From positions 35,380 through 99,379 of the forward strand of contig JACRBJ010000077.1 of assembly GCA_016234555.1 (NCBI GenBank): 64,000 bases of DNA, read 5' to 3'. The translations under genes were made by a program, and so were the position numbers. The notes beneath the pieces are model-generated. The model did no database searches, was not told the origin of the DNA, and saw only the letters and a list, made by a program, of their open reading frames with translations. This stretch comes from Chloroflexota bacterium (GTDB taxonomy: Bacteria; Chloroflexota; Anaerolineae; Anaerolineales; Villigracilaceae). Shown in pieces: positions 25,453 through 33,322 of this stretch (position 1 is the first letter of the stretch; each line of letters opens with the position of its first letter).

Positions 25453-26016
25453 CTACCTTTGGGTTCGATACTCTTGATAATCTGAAGACAAGTATTGTGA
25501 AATCTGCTCGCCGATGGAGGGTAGTCTTTGGGATTGTTTAAAGTAAAGAATGCCACACCAAAGAAGATAAACAAACATGGGCGCTTGAAGACAGACGTCT
25601 CCTTCCATCTTTGCGGGAATAAAAAACATGGCAAGCAAAGCGGCGAAAATAATAAAATAAGTCCAGGTGGCATAACCCCAAACAATCACATTTCTGTCTT
25701 TGTTGTCCCAGGAAATTTTTGCACGCATCAAAAGCGGAATGGGGCGCCCTGGAAGCCCAACGAACTCCATTAATACATACTGCCCATCATTCCCCTCTGC
25801 CATCGGCTTTGAAAAGCCAGAAGCCGCCATCCAGTGTTCGATCTTCCATCGTGGAATGCTGAATTTATCAGACCGGGGAAGTACTTTGAACATGCGGAAA
25901 TACAGAGGCAATCCAAATCCATATAGAAAACGCAAGGAGCGATATCTGAAGAAAAAAGGGTTGTCGGTTGCTGCCAAGATTGCACCAATTACAACGGTGA
26001 TCATTAATATTTCCAT
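25453..26016 (-). CDS. Small membrane protein, first gene of the FtsX-type ABC operon
   Basis: 187 residues with an N-terminal hydrophobic segment, a middle soluble part (PRWKIEHWMAASGFSKPM onward) and two C-terminal helices (TYFIIFAALLAMFFI and PMFVYLLWCGILYF). I do not recognise the family. AGGAA precedes the ATG at 26016, and the first ATPase starts 5 nt after its stop, so it is probably an accessory factor or the substrate-interacting part of the transporter. Its base composition is lower in GC than its neighbours. Confidence 0.7.
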   Translation of the reverse strand: MEILMITVVIGAILAATDNPFFFRYRSLRFLYGFGLPLYFRMFKVLPRSDKFSIPRWKIEHWMAASGFSKPMAEGNDGQYVLMEFVGLPGRPIPLLMRAKISWDNKDRNVIVWGYATWTYFIIFAALLAMFFIPAKMEGDVCLQAPMFVYLLWCGILYFKQSQRLPSIGEQISQYLSSDYQEYRTQR

Positions 26017-26105
26017 GTCGGTTCCTGTTTACTTTACTTAAAATACGCGACAAGGAAAAATTTGTCGGCGCTCAAAGGGAGTAAAAAAGGAGTATTTTTC
26101 TAACT

Positions 26106-26134
26106 GCAGGGACGCAGCATTGCTGCGTCCCTGC
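26106..26134. repeat. Perfect 14-bp-arm palindrome
   Basis: Arms GCAGGGACGCAGCA and TGCTGCGTCCCTGC surround one T. It lies in the 128-nt gap between the ABC operon and the hydroxyacid dehydrogenase, without a T-run. Confidence 0.7.
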
Positions 26135-26144
26135 GGGACGTGAT

Positions 26145-27110
26145 TTATCCATACACCTGCGGATTGAAACAATTCGGCAGGCGCTTACCTTTCAGCCCCG
26201 CCACCAGATTCTGCGCGGCAAGCAGGGACATCATGTCACGGGTCTTTTTGCTGGCGCTGCCGAGGTGCGGCACAATCAGGCAGTTCTCCAATTCCAACAG
26301 CGGACTGTCCATTGGCAACGGCTCAGGGTCAGTGACATCCAGCGCGGCGGCGAAAATTTGTCCCGATTTCAGCGCGTGGTACAAGGCAGTCTGGTCGAGA
26401 ATGCCACCCCGCGCCGCGTTGACCAGCACCGCGTTCGGTTTCATCTTCGCCAGAAACTCGGCGTTGACCAGACGCTTCGTCTCCGAATTCAGCGGAACGT
26501 GAATCGAAACGAAGTCTGATTCGCGCAGCAGAGTGTCAAGGTCAACGGGTTGGGTGTTGTAAGCGGGTTGAGCAGTCGGGTCGTGATAGATCACGTGCAG
26601 GTCAAATCCCTGGGCGCGTTTGGCAACTGCCTGACCAATTCTGCCAAAGCCGACAATTCCCAACGTCGCGCCGACCAGGTCCGCGCCGAGAAGGAGAGAT
26701 GGACTCCACGTCACCCACTTGCCTGCGCGAAGAAATCTTTCGCCTTCGGTGATTCGTCTTGCGGCGGCAAGCAGCAGGGCGAAGGTCTGGTCGGCGGTGG
26801 CGTCGGTCAGGACCCCGGGCGTGTTGCCGACGGGGATTCCGCGCGCGGTGGCGGCGGCGACGTCGATGTGGTCCACGCCAACGGACATGCTGCTGATGAC
26901 CTTCAACTGCGGACCAATTGCGTCCATCAGTTCGCCGTCCACCTTGTCGGTCAGCAGGCAGAGCAAGCCGTCCACGCCGCGGGACCGTTCGATGAGTTCA
27001 GCCCGCGAGGGAGGCAGGTCGGCAGTCCAAAGGTCGAAGTGGGGGAAATGCTCCTTGATCAGAGTCAAACCGGGAGCGGGGATTATGCGGGAGATGAAAA
27101 TTCGACTCAT
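26145..27110 (-). CDS. D-2-hydroxyacid dehydrogenase, glyoxylate/hydroxypyruvate reductase type
   Basis: 321 residues. The NAD-binding domain has ATLGIVGFGRIGQAVAKRAQGF. The catalytic residues appear as Arg in NAARGGILDQ, Glu in DVTDPEPLP and His in LIVPHLGSAS. The N-terminal half begins FISRIIPAPGL, typical of GyaR/glyoxylate reductases. GAGGTG precedes the ATG at 27110. It would reduce glyoxylate or hydroxypyruvate with NAD(P)H. It is a single gene between a palindrome and the divergent GH25 gene. Confidence 0.9.
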   Translation of the reverse strand: MSRIFISRIIPAPGLTLIKEHFPHFDLWTADLPPSRAELIERSRGVDGLLCLLTDKVDGELMDAIGPQLKVISSMSVGVDHIDVAAATARGIPVGNTPGVLTDATADQTFALLLAAARRITEGERFLRAGKWVTWSPSLLLGADLVGATLGIVGFGRIGQAVAKRAQGFDLHVIYHDPTAQPAYNTQPVDLDTLLRESDFVSIHVPLNSETKRLVNAEFLAKMKPNAVLVNAARGGILDQTALYHALKSGQIFAAALDVTDPEPLPMDSPLLELENCLIVPHLGSASKKTRDMMSLLAAQNLVAGLKGKRLPNCFNPQVYG

Positions 27111-27193
27111 GTGGCACCTCTTTCCAAAGTTTACCACTTCATGCGGCGTTGGATTTCCCCCACAATTTGACCACAGCCGTACAACCGTCCGTT

Positions 27194-27202
27194 TGGTATA
27201 AT
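27194..27202 (+). promoter_or_regulatory. Putative extended -10 promoter of the GH25 gene
   Basis: TTGGTATAAT spans this point, with TATAAT at 27197-27202 and the TG dinucleotide just upstream. It lies about 30 nt before the ATG at 27233. No -35 box is seen at normal spacing. Confidence 0.5.
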
Positions 27203-27232
27203 TTTGTAACGTCCAACAACAAGGAGATTATT

Positions 27233-29635
27233 ATGGCAAACGTCATCGGTCCTGATGTCAGTTTTTACCAGGATGACCCGGAGACCCCGCAGGGCATCGA
27301 CTTCGTGAAGATGCGCAAGTCGGCGGGATACGTCATCATCCGCGCGGGACAGAACACCTGGGTGGATTCGGATTTCAAGATCAACTGGCGCGAAGCCAAA
27401 CTGGCGAAACTGCCGCGAGGCTCCTACTGGTTCTACGACAGCCGCACCGAACCCAAGAAGCAGGCGGAGTTGTGGGTGAGCCTGTTCGGCGGCGACTTCG
27501 GCGAACTTCCCCTCTTTGCGGATTTCGAGGAAAATTACAAAGGTCCATACAAGGGCTGGAAGAATTGGTACACCTTCCTCGAACGGCTCAAATCTCTTGT
27601 CGGCGGACACGAGATCGCCATCTACACGGCGTATTATTACTGGCGCGACAACGCCCCCAATGCCGAAACCCAGTCGGCGAGCCTCAACTACTTCAAACAA
27701 TATCCGTTGTGGATTGCCCGCTATCAGGCAACCGAACCGCTCGTTCCCGCGCCCTGGAAAAAAGAGGAGTGGCTGTTCTGGCAGTACACCGAAGTGGGCG
27801 ACGGAAAACTGTACGGCGTGGAAAGCAAGGGCATCGACCTGAACTATTTCAACGGCGATATGACTGCCTTCGCCGCCCGCTTCAACCTAACCATCCCTGA
27901 CCCAGACCCGGATCCCGACCCGGACCCGGAAGACAAACCGACGGGCATCGACTACCGGGTGACCGCCCAGCCTTCGCTGAAAGTCCGCGAGGGACCTGGC
28001 ACCACCTACAACTCCATCGGGCTTCTGTACCCGGACGAAATCGTCGAGGAGATCAACGCCAATTCGGACAGGACCTGGCTCAAGGTCCGCAAATCGGATG
28101 GGAGCCTGATCGGCTGGTGTTCCGTCATGTACCTTGAGAAGGTCGACGAAACGCCTGTGCCGACGGTGAAGCTCTACAAGGTGACGGCGTCTCCTTCGCT
28201 GAAAGCCCGCGAGGGACCCGGGTTGACCTACAACTCCCTTGGCACATTCCCGTACGGAACCATCGTGCAGGAACTCGCCGCAAACGTCGACCGCACCTGG
28301 CTGAAGGTAAAGAATTCAGCAGGCACGCTCACCGGCTGGAGTTTTGTAGAATATCTGGAATACGTCGGAGAAACACCCGTTCCACCCGACGACGAGGAGG
28401 GAAAACTCTATCGCGTGACGACCACCACGCTGCAAGTGCTGGAGTCGCCTGCCGCAACCGCCAAACTGGTCGGGCTGGTTTACTTTGGTGAAATTGTCGA
28501 ATCGCTGGATGCCAGCGCCGACGGGCTTTGGTTGAAGATCAAAAAATCGGATGGAAGCATTGTAGGCTGGAGTTTGAAGAAGGACCTGCTGCTGGTGGAC
28601 GACACCCCGCCGCCCGATGACGATGAAGCCACGCCCGTGCCCGATGACGACGACAAGAAATGGTATCGTGTCACTGTCGCTTCCGTCCCCGTGCGGGAAA
28701 CCGCCAGCGCCTCGGCGAAGACCCTTGGGACGGTCGTGCAGGATGACACCCTGCCCGCGCTGGACGACACGACCAATGCGGGCTGGATACAACTCCGCCG
28801 TGTGGATGGGTTGACGGGCTGGTGCGAGAAGAAATACCTCGCGCTCCTGAGTGTCGTCCGTCCAACCTCCATCAAGCAGAATCTCTTCCGGGGAGTGACC
28901 TTCCTGCAAAAGGATCTGGTCGCGCCGCGCAAAAACCGGGTGTACGTGCTGGCAGTTGACCTGACCACCTCCGGGCTTGAATTCCTCGTGACGCCTTCGA
29001 AGATTTCGGGCGGAATCCTCTGCTCGCAGACAACCTCCAAATTCCTCGAAGCCTACAGTTTGGGAGCCGCCATCAACGGCGACGGGTACAGCTACCTCGA
29101 CGCTTCGGCTTATCCCCCGTCGACAGTTTGTTCCAGCGGCGGCGACCCGGTCAAGGTGAACGGGTATGCGGCTTCACGCGGGACGGTGTACTCGCCGACA
29201 AAGACCGTCCAGCCGACGGTTTACATCAGCTCCAAGAACCAGGTGACCATCGACGAAAAGCCGAACAAACCGTTCAACGCGGTTTCAGGTGACCGTATGG
29301 TCGTGAAGAACGGAGCCACGGTCTCGAACCTGGCTGCCCTCGCGCCCGCCCCGCGCACAGCAATTGGCTTGAACAGGAACGGGCGCTGGTTCATCCTGCT
29401 AGTGGTTGACGGCAGGCAGAGCGGCTACAGCGAAGGGCTGACCCTCTCGGAATTAGGCGACCTGCTGCGCACCTACGGCGTGTACACCGGCGTCAACATG
29501 GACGGCGGCGGCTCCTCCGCCATGATCATCAAGGGCATCGACGGCGAGGCGCGCATTCTCAATTCGCCCATCGACCAGAACATCCCCGGCAAGGAACGCT
29601 CGGTGGCAAATCATCTGGGATTGTATGTAAAGTAG
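27233..29635 (+). CDS. GH25 lysozyme - four SH3 domains - phosphodiester glycosidase
   Basis: 800 residues. Residues 1-215 are a GH25 muramidase domain (GPDVSFYQ; catalytic pair in LFADFEE, D97 and E99; WIARYQ; LFWQYTE). A P-D dipeptide linker (222-233) leads to four SH3-like repeats (about 240-302, 314-376, 392-453, 477-537) separated by acidic P/D linkers. The C-terminus (about 545-800) is a NAGPA/DUF2233-type phosphodiester glycosidase with TAIGLNRNGRWFILLVVDG and VNMDGGGSSAM. Together it could cut peptidoglycan and remove phosphodiester-linked sugars. No signal peptide is present, which is odd for a wall enzyme. AAGGAG fixes the start at 27233. Confidence 0.9.
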   Translation: MANVIGPDVSFYQDDPETPQGIDFVKMRKSAGYVIIRAGQNTWVDSDFKINWREAKLAKLPRGSYWFYDSRTEPKKQAELWVSLFGGDFGELPLFADFEENYKGPYKGWKNWYTFLERLKSLVGGHEIAIYTAYYYWRDNAPNAETQSASLNYFKQYPLWIARYQATEPLVPAPWKKEEWLFWQYTEVGDGKLYGVESKGIDLNYFNGDMTAFAARFNLTIPDPDPDPDPDPEDKPTGIDYRVTAQPSLKVREGPGTTYNSIGLLYPDEIVEEINANSDRTWLKVRKSDGSLIGWCSVMYLEKVDETPVPTVKLYKVTASPSLKAREGPGLTYNSLGTFPYGTIVQELAANVDRTWLKVKNSAGTLTGWSFVEYLEYVGETPVPPDDEEGKLYRVTTTTLQVLESPAATAKLVGLVYFGEIVESLDASADGLWLKIKKSDGSIVGWSLKKDLLLVDDTPPPDDDEATPVPDDDDKKWYRVTVASVPVRETASASAKTLGTVVQDDTLPALDDTTNAGWIQLRRVDGLTGWCEKKYLALLSVVRPTSIKQNLFRGVTFLQKDLVAPRKNRVYVLAVDLTTSGLEFLVTPSKISGGILCSQTTSKFLEAYSLGAAINGDGYSYLDASAYPPSTVCSSGGDPVKVNGYAASRGTVYSPTKTVQPTVYISSKNQVTIDEKPNKPFNAVSGDRMVVKNGATVSNLAALAPAPRTAIGLNRNGRWFILLVVDGRQSGYSEGLTLSELGDLLRTYGVYTGVNMDGGGSSAMIIKGIDGEARILNSPIDQNIPGKERSVANHLGLYVK

Positions 29636-29666
29636 TTGAGTATGGGGAAGTGGTTGCAGGGTAATG

Positions 29667-29698
29667 AAACACTGGCGGTTTATCCGCCAGTGTTTTTT
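29667..29698 (+). terminator. Intrinsic terminator after the GH25 gene
   Basis: AAACACTGGCGG (29667-29678) pairs perfectly with CCGCCAGTGTTT (29684-29695), followed by more T residues. Confidence 0.85.
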
Positions 29699-29732
29699 GC
29701 AGGCTTGCCCTGCTGAATAGTATTCGAGTTGT

Positions 29733-29760
29733 TTGAACCGCCATAGTTCACAGATATAAT
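29733..29760 (+). promoter_or_regulatory. Putative promoter of the SH3-repeat gene
   Basis: TTGAAC (29733-29738) and TATAAT (29755-29760) are 16 nt apart. The ATG follows 37 nt later with GGGAG in front. Confidence 0.6.
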
Positions 29761-29797
29761 AGCTACATAGCAACAAAATCCCCGATGGGAGCAGGGC

Positions 29798-30997
29798 ATG
29801 ATAAAAGGCAGAACGCTGTTAAAACGCGAGATATACAGGAACTTGGGCAGTGACGAGACCATTGGGACGATTGCCGCCAACGTCGAAATCTTTGCCACAG
29901 AGAACAAATACCAGATGCTGCACCTGGTGGACGGTGGCTGGGTCAATGCCGGGGCGAAGCAGCAATACATCAAGTGGCAGGTTACATCCGACCCTGTCCC
30001 ACCGCCGCCTGTGACGCCTCCGTCCACGACGCCTACCATTATTACCGGCAAAACCCTCGTCAAGCGCGATGTGTATGACGAACCCGGCAGTGAAAAGATT
30101 CTGGGGGTTATCAATGCCAATGTCTCCATCACCGCCAGCGAGAACAGGCTCCAGTGGCTTCACCTGGTTGAGGGGGGATGGGTCAATGCCGGGGCGCAGC
30201 AGCGGTACATCAAGTGGCAGGTCATCGCCAACCCGAACGTCCCACCACCCCAGCCCGCAGTGGAGAGCGTCGTCACCGAGGTCAAGCGCAGGGGGAGGAT
30301 CGCCACCCTGCTGGTGGACTGGCAAAACCCGAAGTGGGGATTCGCTCCGCGTGAGGTGGGTCCGCTCAATGCGTATCCGCACACGGTCACCTTCAACGTG
30401 GTCTGTGACCATCGAAAAGGTCCCCGCGTCCCGCTGACCGATCCAATTCTGGATTATCTTGGCAGGCTGAACGGCGAAAAGGTCAAGGCGGCGATTCTGG
30501 TGCCGAACTCGGGCTGGGTCAATAACCCCACCATTCCACCGACGGTTGAGCGGCTGACCTGGGCGGCGAACCACATTATCGTCAAGGAGACGCGGATGGT
30601 TCAGGAGGTGGAGTATTCCAACGTCTACGCTTCGAGTTGCCACGCCGCCGACTTGACGGGAACCTTCACCGACAAGGACGCGCGGCTGGTCGTCCACAAG
30701 TTCAATGCTTTTACAAGGGGAAGTACCATGATCAAGCTTGGGTCGGGCGCCGATTGCTACACCCCGTTCATCACCGACCCCAACATCAACAACGGCGACA
30801 TGTGGATCCGCTCCGATTATCTTGAGATGTGGCACGAGTTGCCGTTCGCACTCTCCGACGGGACAAGCATCGTCGAATACGAGTTGTACGGTCACAGGGT
30901 CTTTGGACGCCGCGCCGATGGGAGCGCAGTCCTGTTGCGCGACCCCAGCGGGTTCAAGACCAGCTGGCGAATCAATTCCCCGGACGTGCCGGTGTAA
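29798..30997 (+). CDS. Tandem SH3-like repeat protein with unknown C-terminal domain
   Basis: 399 residues. Residues 3-63 and about 84-143 are two closely similar repeats, each ending GGWVNAGA..QYIKWQV or GGWVNAGA..RYIKWQV, joined by a P/T linker; they look like SH3-type wall-binding modules. The C-terminal 240 residues (from RIATLLVDWQNPKWGF) match no family that I recognise; they contain a GSGADCYTPFITDPNINNGDMW segment. No signal peptide is seen, as in the GH25 gene upstream. It has its own promoter and GGGAG ribosome site. Confidence 0.75.
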   Translation: MIKGRTLLKREIYRNLGSDETIGTIAANVEIFATENKYQMLHLVDGGWVNAGAKQQYIKWQVTSDPVPPPPVTPPSTTPTIITGKTLVKRDVYDEPGSEKILGVINANVSITASENRLQWLHLVEGGWVNAGAQQRYIKWQVIANPNVPPPQPAVESVVTEVKRRGRIATLLVDWQNPKWGFAPREVGPLNAYPHTVTFNVVCDHRKGPRVPLTDPILDYLGRLNGEKVKAAILVPNSGWVNNPTIPPTVERLTWAANHIIVKETRMVQEVEYSNVYASSCHAADLTGTFTDKDARLVVHKFNAFTRGSTMIKLGSGADCYTPFITDPNINNGDMWIRSDYLEMWHELPFALSDGTSIVEYELYGHRVFGRRADGSAVLLRDPSGFKTSWRINSPDVPV

Positions 30998-31005
30998 AAG
31001 ACATT

Positions 31006-31887
31006 ATGAAAACACACCACACACTCGCAGGGCTGTTCGCTGGTCTCGCCGCCGCTTCGATCTGGGGCGGGATGTATGTCGTCAGCAAGGTCGTCATGGA
31101 AGTCATCCCGCCGTTTACGCTGCTGGCGATCCGCCTGGTGATGGGCGCGGCTGTGCTGGGAGTCATCATCTATTTCCGCAAAGATAAACCTGCAATCACA
31201 AAAGACTTTCTTTGGAAAAGCGCGCTGGTCGGTTTTGTGGGATACGGCGTTTCGCTTGGATTCCAATTCGTCGGCACCGACCTTTCGACGGCGTCCAACG
31301 GCTCGCTGGTCACCTCCGCCACGCCCGCCTTCGTTTTGCTCTTTGCCCCGTTCCTGCTCGGCGAACGCACCACGACGCGCGGCATCGTCGCGCTGGTCGT
31401 GTCCACGCTGGGGGTGGTGGCGGTCATCGACCCGCGCAACGCGGAACTCTCTCCCACCTTGTTCTGGGGCAACATGAGTCTGCTGGCAGCGGCGCTCACC
31501 TGGGCGCTGTACTCGGTGCTGGTGCGCAAGGTCTCGAAGTCGGGCGACCTGCTGGTTTCGAGCACGGTCATGCTGTTGGGCGGAGTCCCTTCGAGCCTGC
31601 TGTTTGCGGCGTGGGAAGCGCAGACTCAGGGCGTCGGCGAGATCACCATTGGGATTATCGGCGGGATTTTGTTTTTGGGAATTGTCTCGACGGCGCTGGC
31701 GATGTTTATGTGGAATTATGCCTTCGCGGAATTACCCGCCGCCGTGGCTTCGCTGACCTTCTTTGCCCAGCCCGTAGTTGGGACGCTGCTCGGATGGTTT
31801 TTCCTCTCCGAAAAAATCACCCCGCTCTTTCTGGCTGGCGGGGTGTTGATCGGGATCGGGATTTTGATTGCAACGAGCGAGAAATAG
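31006..31887 (+). CDS. EamA/DMT-family transporter
   Basis: 293 residues with about ten membrane helices and two EamA repeats: the first starts FAGLAAASIWGGMYVVSKVVME, the second near LLAAALTWALYSVLVRKV. Such proteins export or import amino acids and other metabolites. The ATG at 31006 (MKTHHTLAG) lies 8 nt after the stop of the SH3-repeat gene. The longer frame upstream overlaps that gene and is not used. The substrate is unknown. Confidence 0.9.
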   Translation: MKTHHTLAGLFAGLAAASIWGGMYVVSKVVMEVIPPFTLLAIRLVMGAAVLGVIIYFRKDKPAITKDFLWKSALVGFVGYGVSLGFQFVGTDLSTASNGSLVTSATPAFVLLFAPFLLGERTTTRGIVALVVSTLGVVAVIDPRNAELSPTLFWGNMSLLAAALTWALYSVLVRKVSKSGDLLVSSTVMLLGGVPSSLLFAAWEAQTQGVGEITIGIIGGILFLGIVSTALAMFMWNYAFAELPAAVASLTFFAQPVVGTLLGWFFLSEKITPLFLAGGVLIGIGILIATSEK

Positions 31888-31963
31888 GTCGAAGGTCAAA
31901 GGTCGAAAATCGAAGGTTGGGGAAATGCCGATGGTTGGAATCAGGCCGGGGCGTTGAGTCGAA

Positions 31964-33307
31964 TCAGGCAGTCGATTCCTTCCGCTTGAAAAACCTGGCT
32001 GGTAAATCCGCAAGCAGGGTGTCCGCAATAAAAAAGATAAGCAGCCACGCGCCCAATCGGAACAGGACGTTGTGCGGGACCGAGTGGCGCGCGACATCGT
32101 TCACATCGGCAGCCCACACGAGAACCGCTTGCGGGTAGGCAAGCAGAACCATGAGGAGCGGGGCAAGCCAGAGCGCTTTTCGGTCGCGCCATGCAAGCGC
32201 AGCCACGAAGGCGGCGAACAGGTTCGCTCCGAAAAAGAAGACAAGTCCGAACCGTGTGGGGTAGAGCAGTTCAGAGATGCGCGCATCCGTGATGATGGGA
32301 TGATAGCCCGTGGCGGTGTAGTAGTACACGTCCGGGTAGAAGCTGGCAGAAGGGGTTTCCGTGAACACGCTTTGGAACGTGACGGCTTTGAAAAACCAGA
32401 GAAATTTCAGGTATTCGGTGCGACCAACGCCGTGGGCCCATTGGCGGTAGTCCTCCTGATCTTTGTCGCGGCGCAGCGAGAGATAGACTGCGAACTTTTC
32501 CCCCGGCTGTGGGTTGCGCGCCAGTTGCACAAGACGGTCATCGACCGGCATCCCGTGGTGGCGGAAATATTCGGTGTATTCCTCGGACGGATAGATGCGC
32601 AGTGCCGTGTTCATCAGGATGGCATCGTACGGACGCAGCGCCACCCCGGCGAGTTTCGAGCTGAAGGCGAAGATAAGTACAAGCGCAAGACTCACGCCCG
32701 CGGCGTGCCACCTGTATCTGCCGGGCAGGAAAACGACGAAGCTGACAGCGGCGACCATCAAAAGCAGATACGCGTACGTATCGCGGGTGAGGGCAAGCGC
32801 CAGGGCGGTGAAGACCAGACAGGCAGCATTCCACCAGCTCCATCCCGTCAACAGCCAGATGGCTGAGGCGAGAAACAGCGCCATGAATGACAACCCGATG
32901 GACTCGCTGCCGAGGAACGGGTCCCACATGTAAACGTCACGGCTAAGGGAGAATGCAAGCACCAGCGCGAAGGCGAACGGCTTGAGTAGTTTATTCCTTA
33001 CGACAGCCACCACGGTGATGGCAAGTACTCCCCAGCAGAGGATCGAAAAATACAGTTGCAGGTCGAAGATTCTTTCAGGGTCGGCGCCGGCAAGCTTCCA
33101 GAAAAGAGCTGTGACGGGCGGACGGGGAGAGGTCCAGAACTCGCTTGAAAACACGGGCAGGTCGGCGTTGCGGAAATAGTCCGCTGTGTCGCCGAAGGCG
33201 CGCGGCTCATGGACGATTCCTGCGTTGTCGATCCGCAGGAAGGCGTAGTACGAAAAGGCGGCAAGTTGAAAGACGATCAGCAGGACGTGAAAAATTCTCT
33301 TTGACAT
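31964..33307 (-). CDS. Multi-pass membrane protein, unknown
   Basis: 447 residues with about ten hydrophobic segments and a long soluble loop near residues 240-340 (ALRIYPSEEYTEYFRHHGMP onward). The first loop holds FGDTADYFRNADLPVFSSEFW, with an acidic motif reminiscent of GT-C glycosyltransferases, but I would not assign the family. It lies 15 nt upstream of the end of the pyruvate kinase gene on the same strand, so it may be its downstream partner. The 76-nt gap before the EamA gene's end holds GGTCGAAGGTCAAAGGTCG-type direct repeats. Confidence 0.75.
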   Translation of the reverse strand: MSKRIFHVLLIVFQLAAFSYYAFLRIDNAGIVHEPRAFGDTADYFRNADLPVFSSEFWTSPRPPVTALFWKLAGADPERIFDLQLYFSILCWGVLAITVVAVVRNKLLKPFAFALVLAFSLSRDVYMWDPFLGSESIGLSFMALFLASAIWLLTGWSWWNAACLVFTALALALTRDTYAYLLLMVAAVSFVVFLPGRYRWHAAGVSLALVLIFAFSSKLAGVALRPYDAILMNTALRIYPSEEYTEYFRHHGMPVDDRLVQLARNPQPGEKFAVYLSLRRDKDQEDYRQWAHGVGRTEYLKFLWFFKAVTFQSVFTETPSASFYPDVYYYTATGYHPIITDARISELLYPTRFGLVFFFGANLFAAFVAALAWRDRKALWLAPLLMVLLAYPQAVLVWAADVNDVARHSVPHNVLFRLGAWLLIFFIADTLLADLPARFFKRKESTA

Positions 33308-33322
33308 CGACTTCGACTCGAA

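Noticed and set aside
27897..27932. GAC-CCG microsatellite
   Set aside because: It is the coding sequence of the P-D linker between the GH25 and SH3 domains.
29819..30895. 358-codon minus-strand frame
   Set aside because: Antisense shadow of the SH3-repeat gene, rich in D, G, V and R; the internal repeats only mirror those of the real protein.
32072..32866. 264-codon plus-strand frame
   Set aside because: Antisense to the membrane protein at 31964-33307; composition is charged and family-free.
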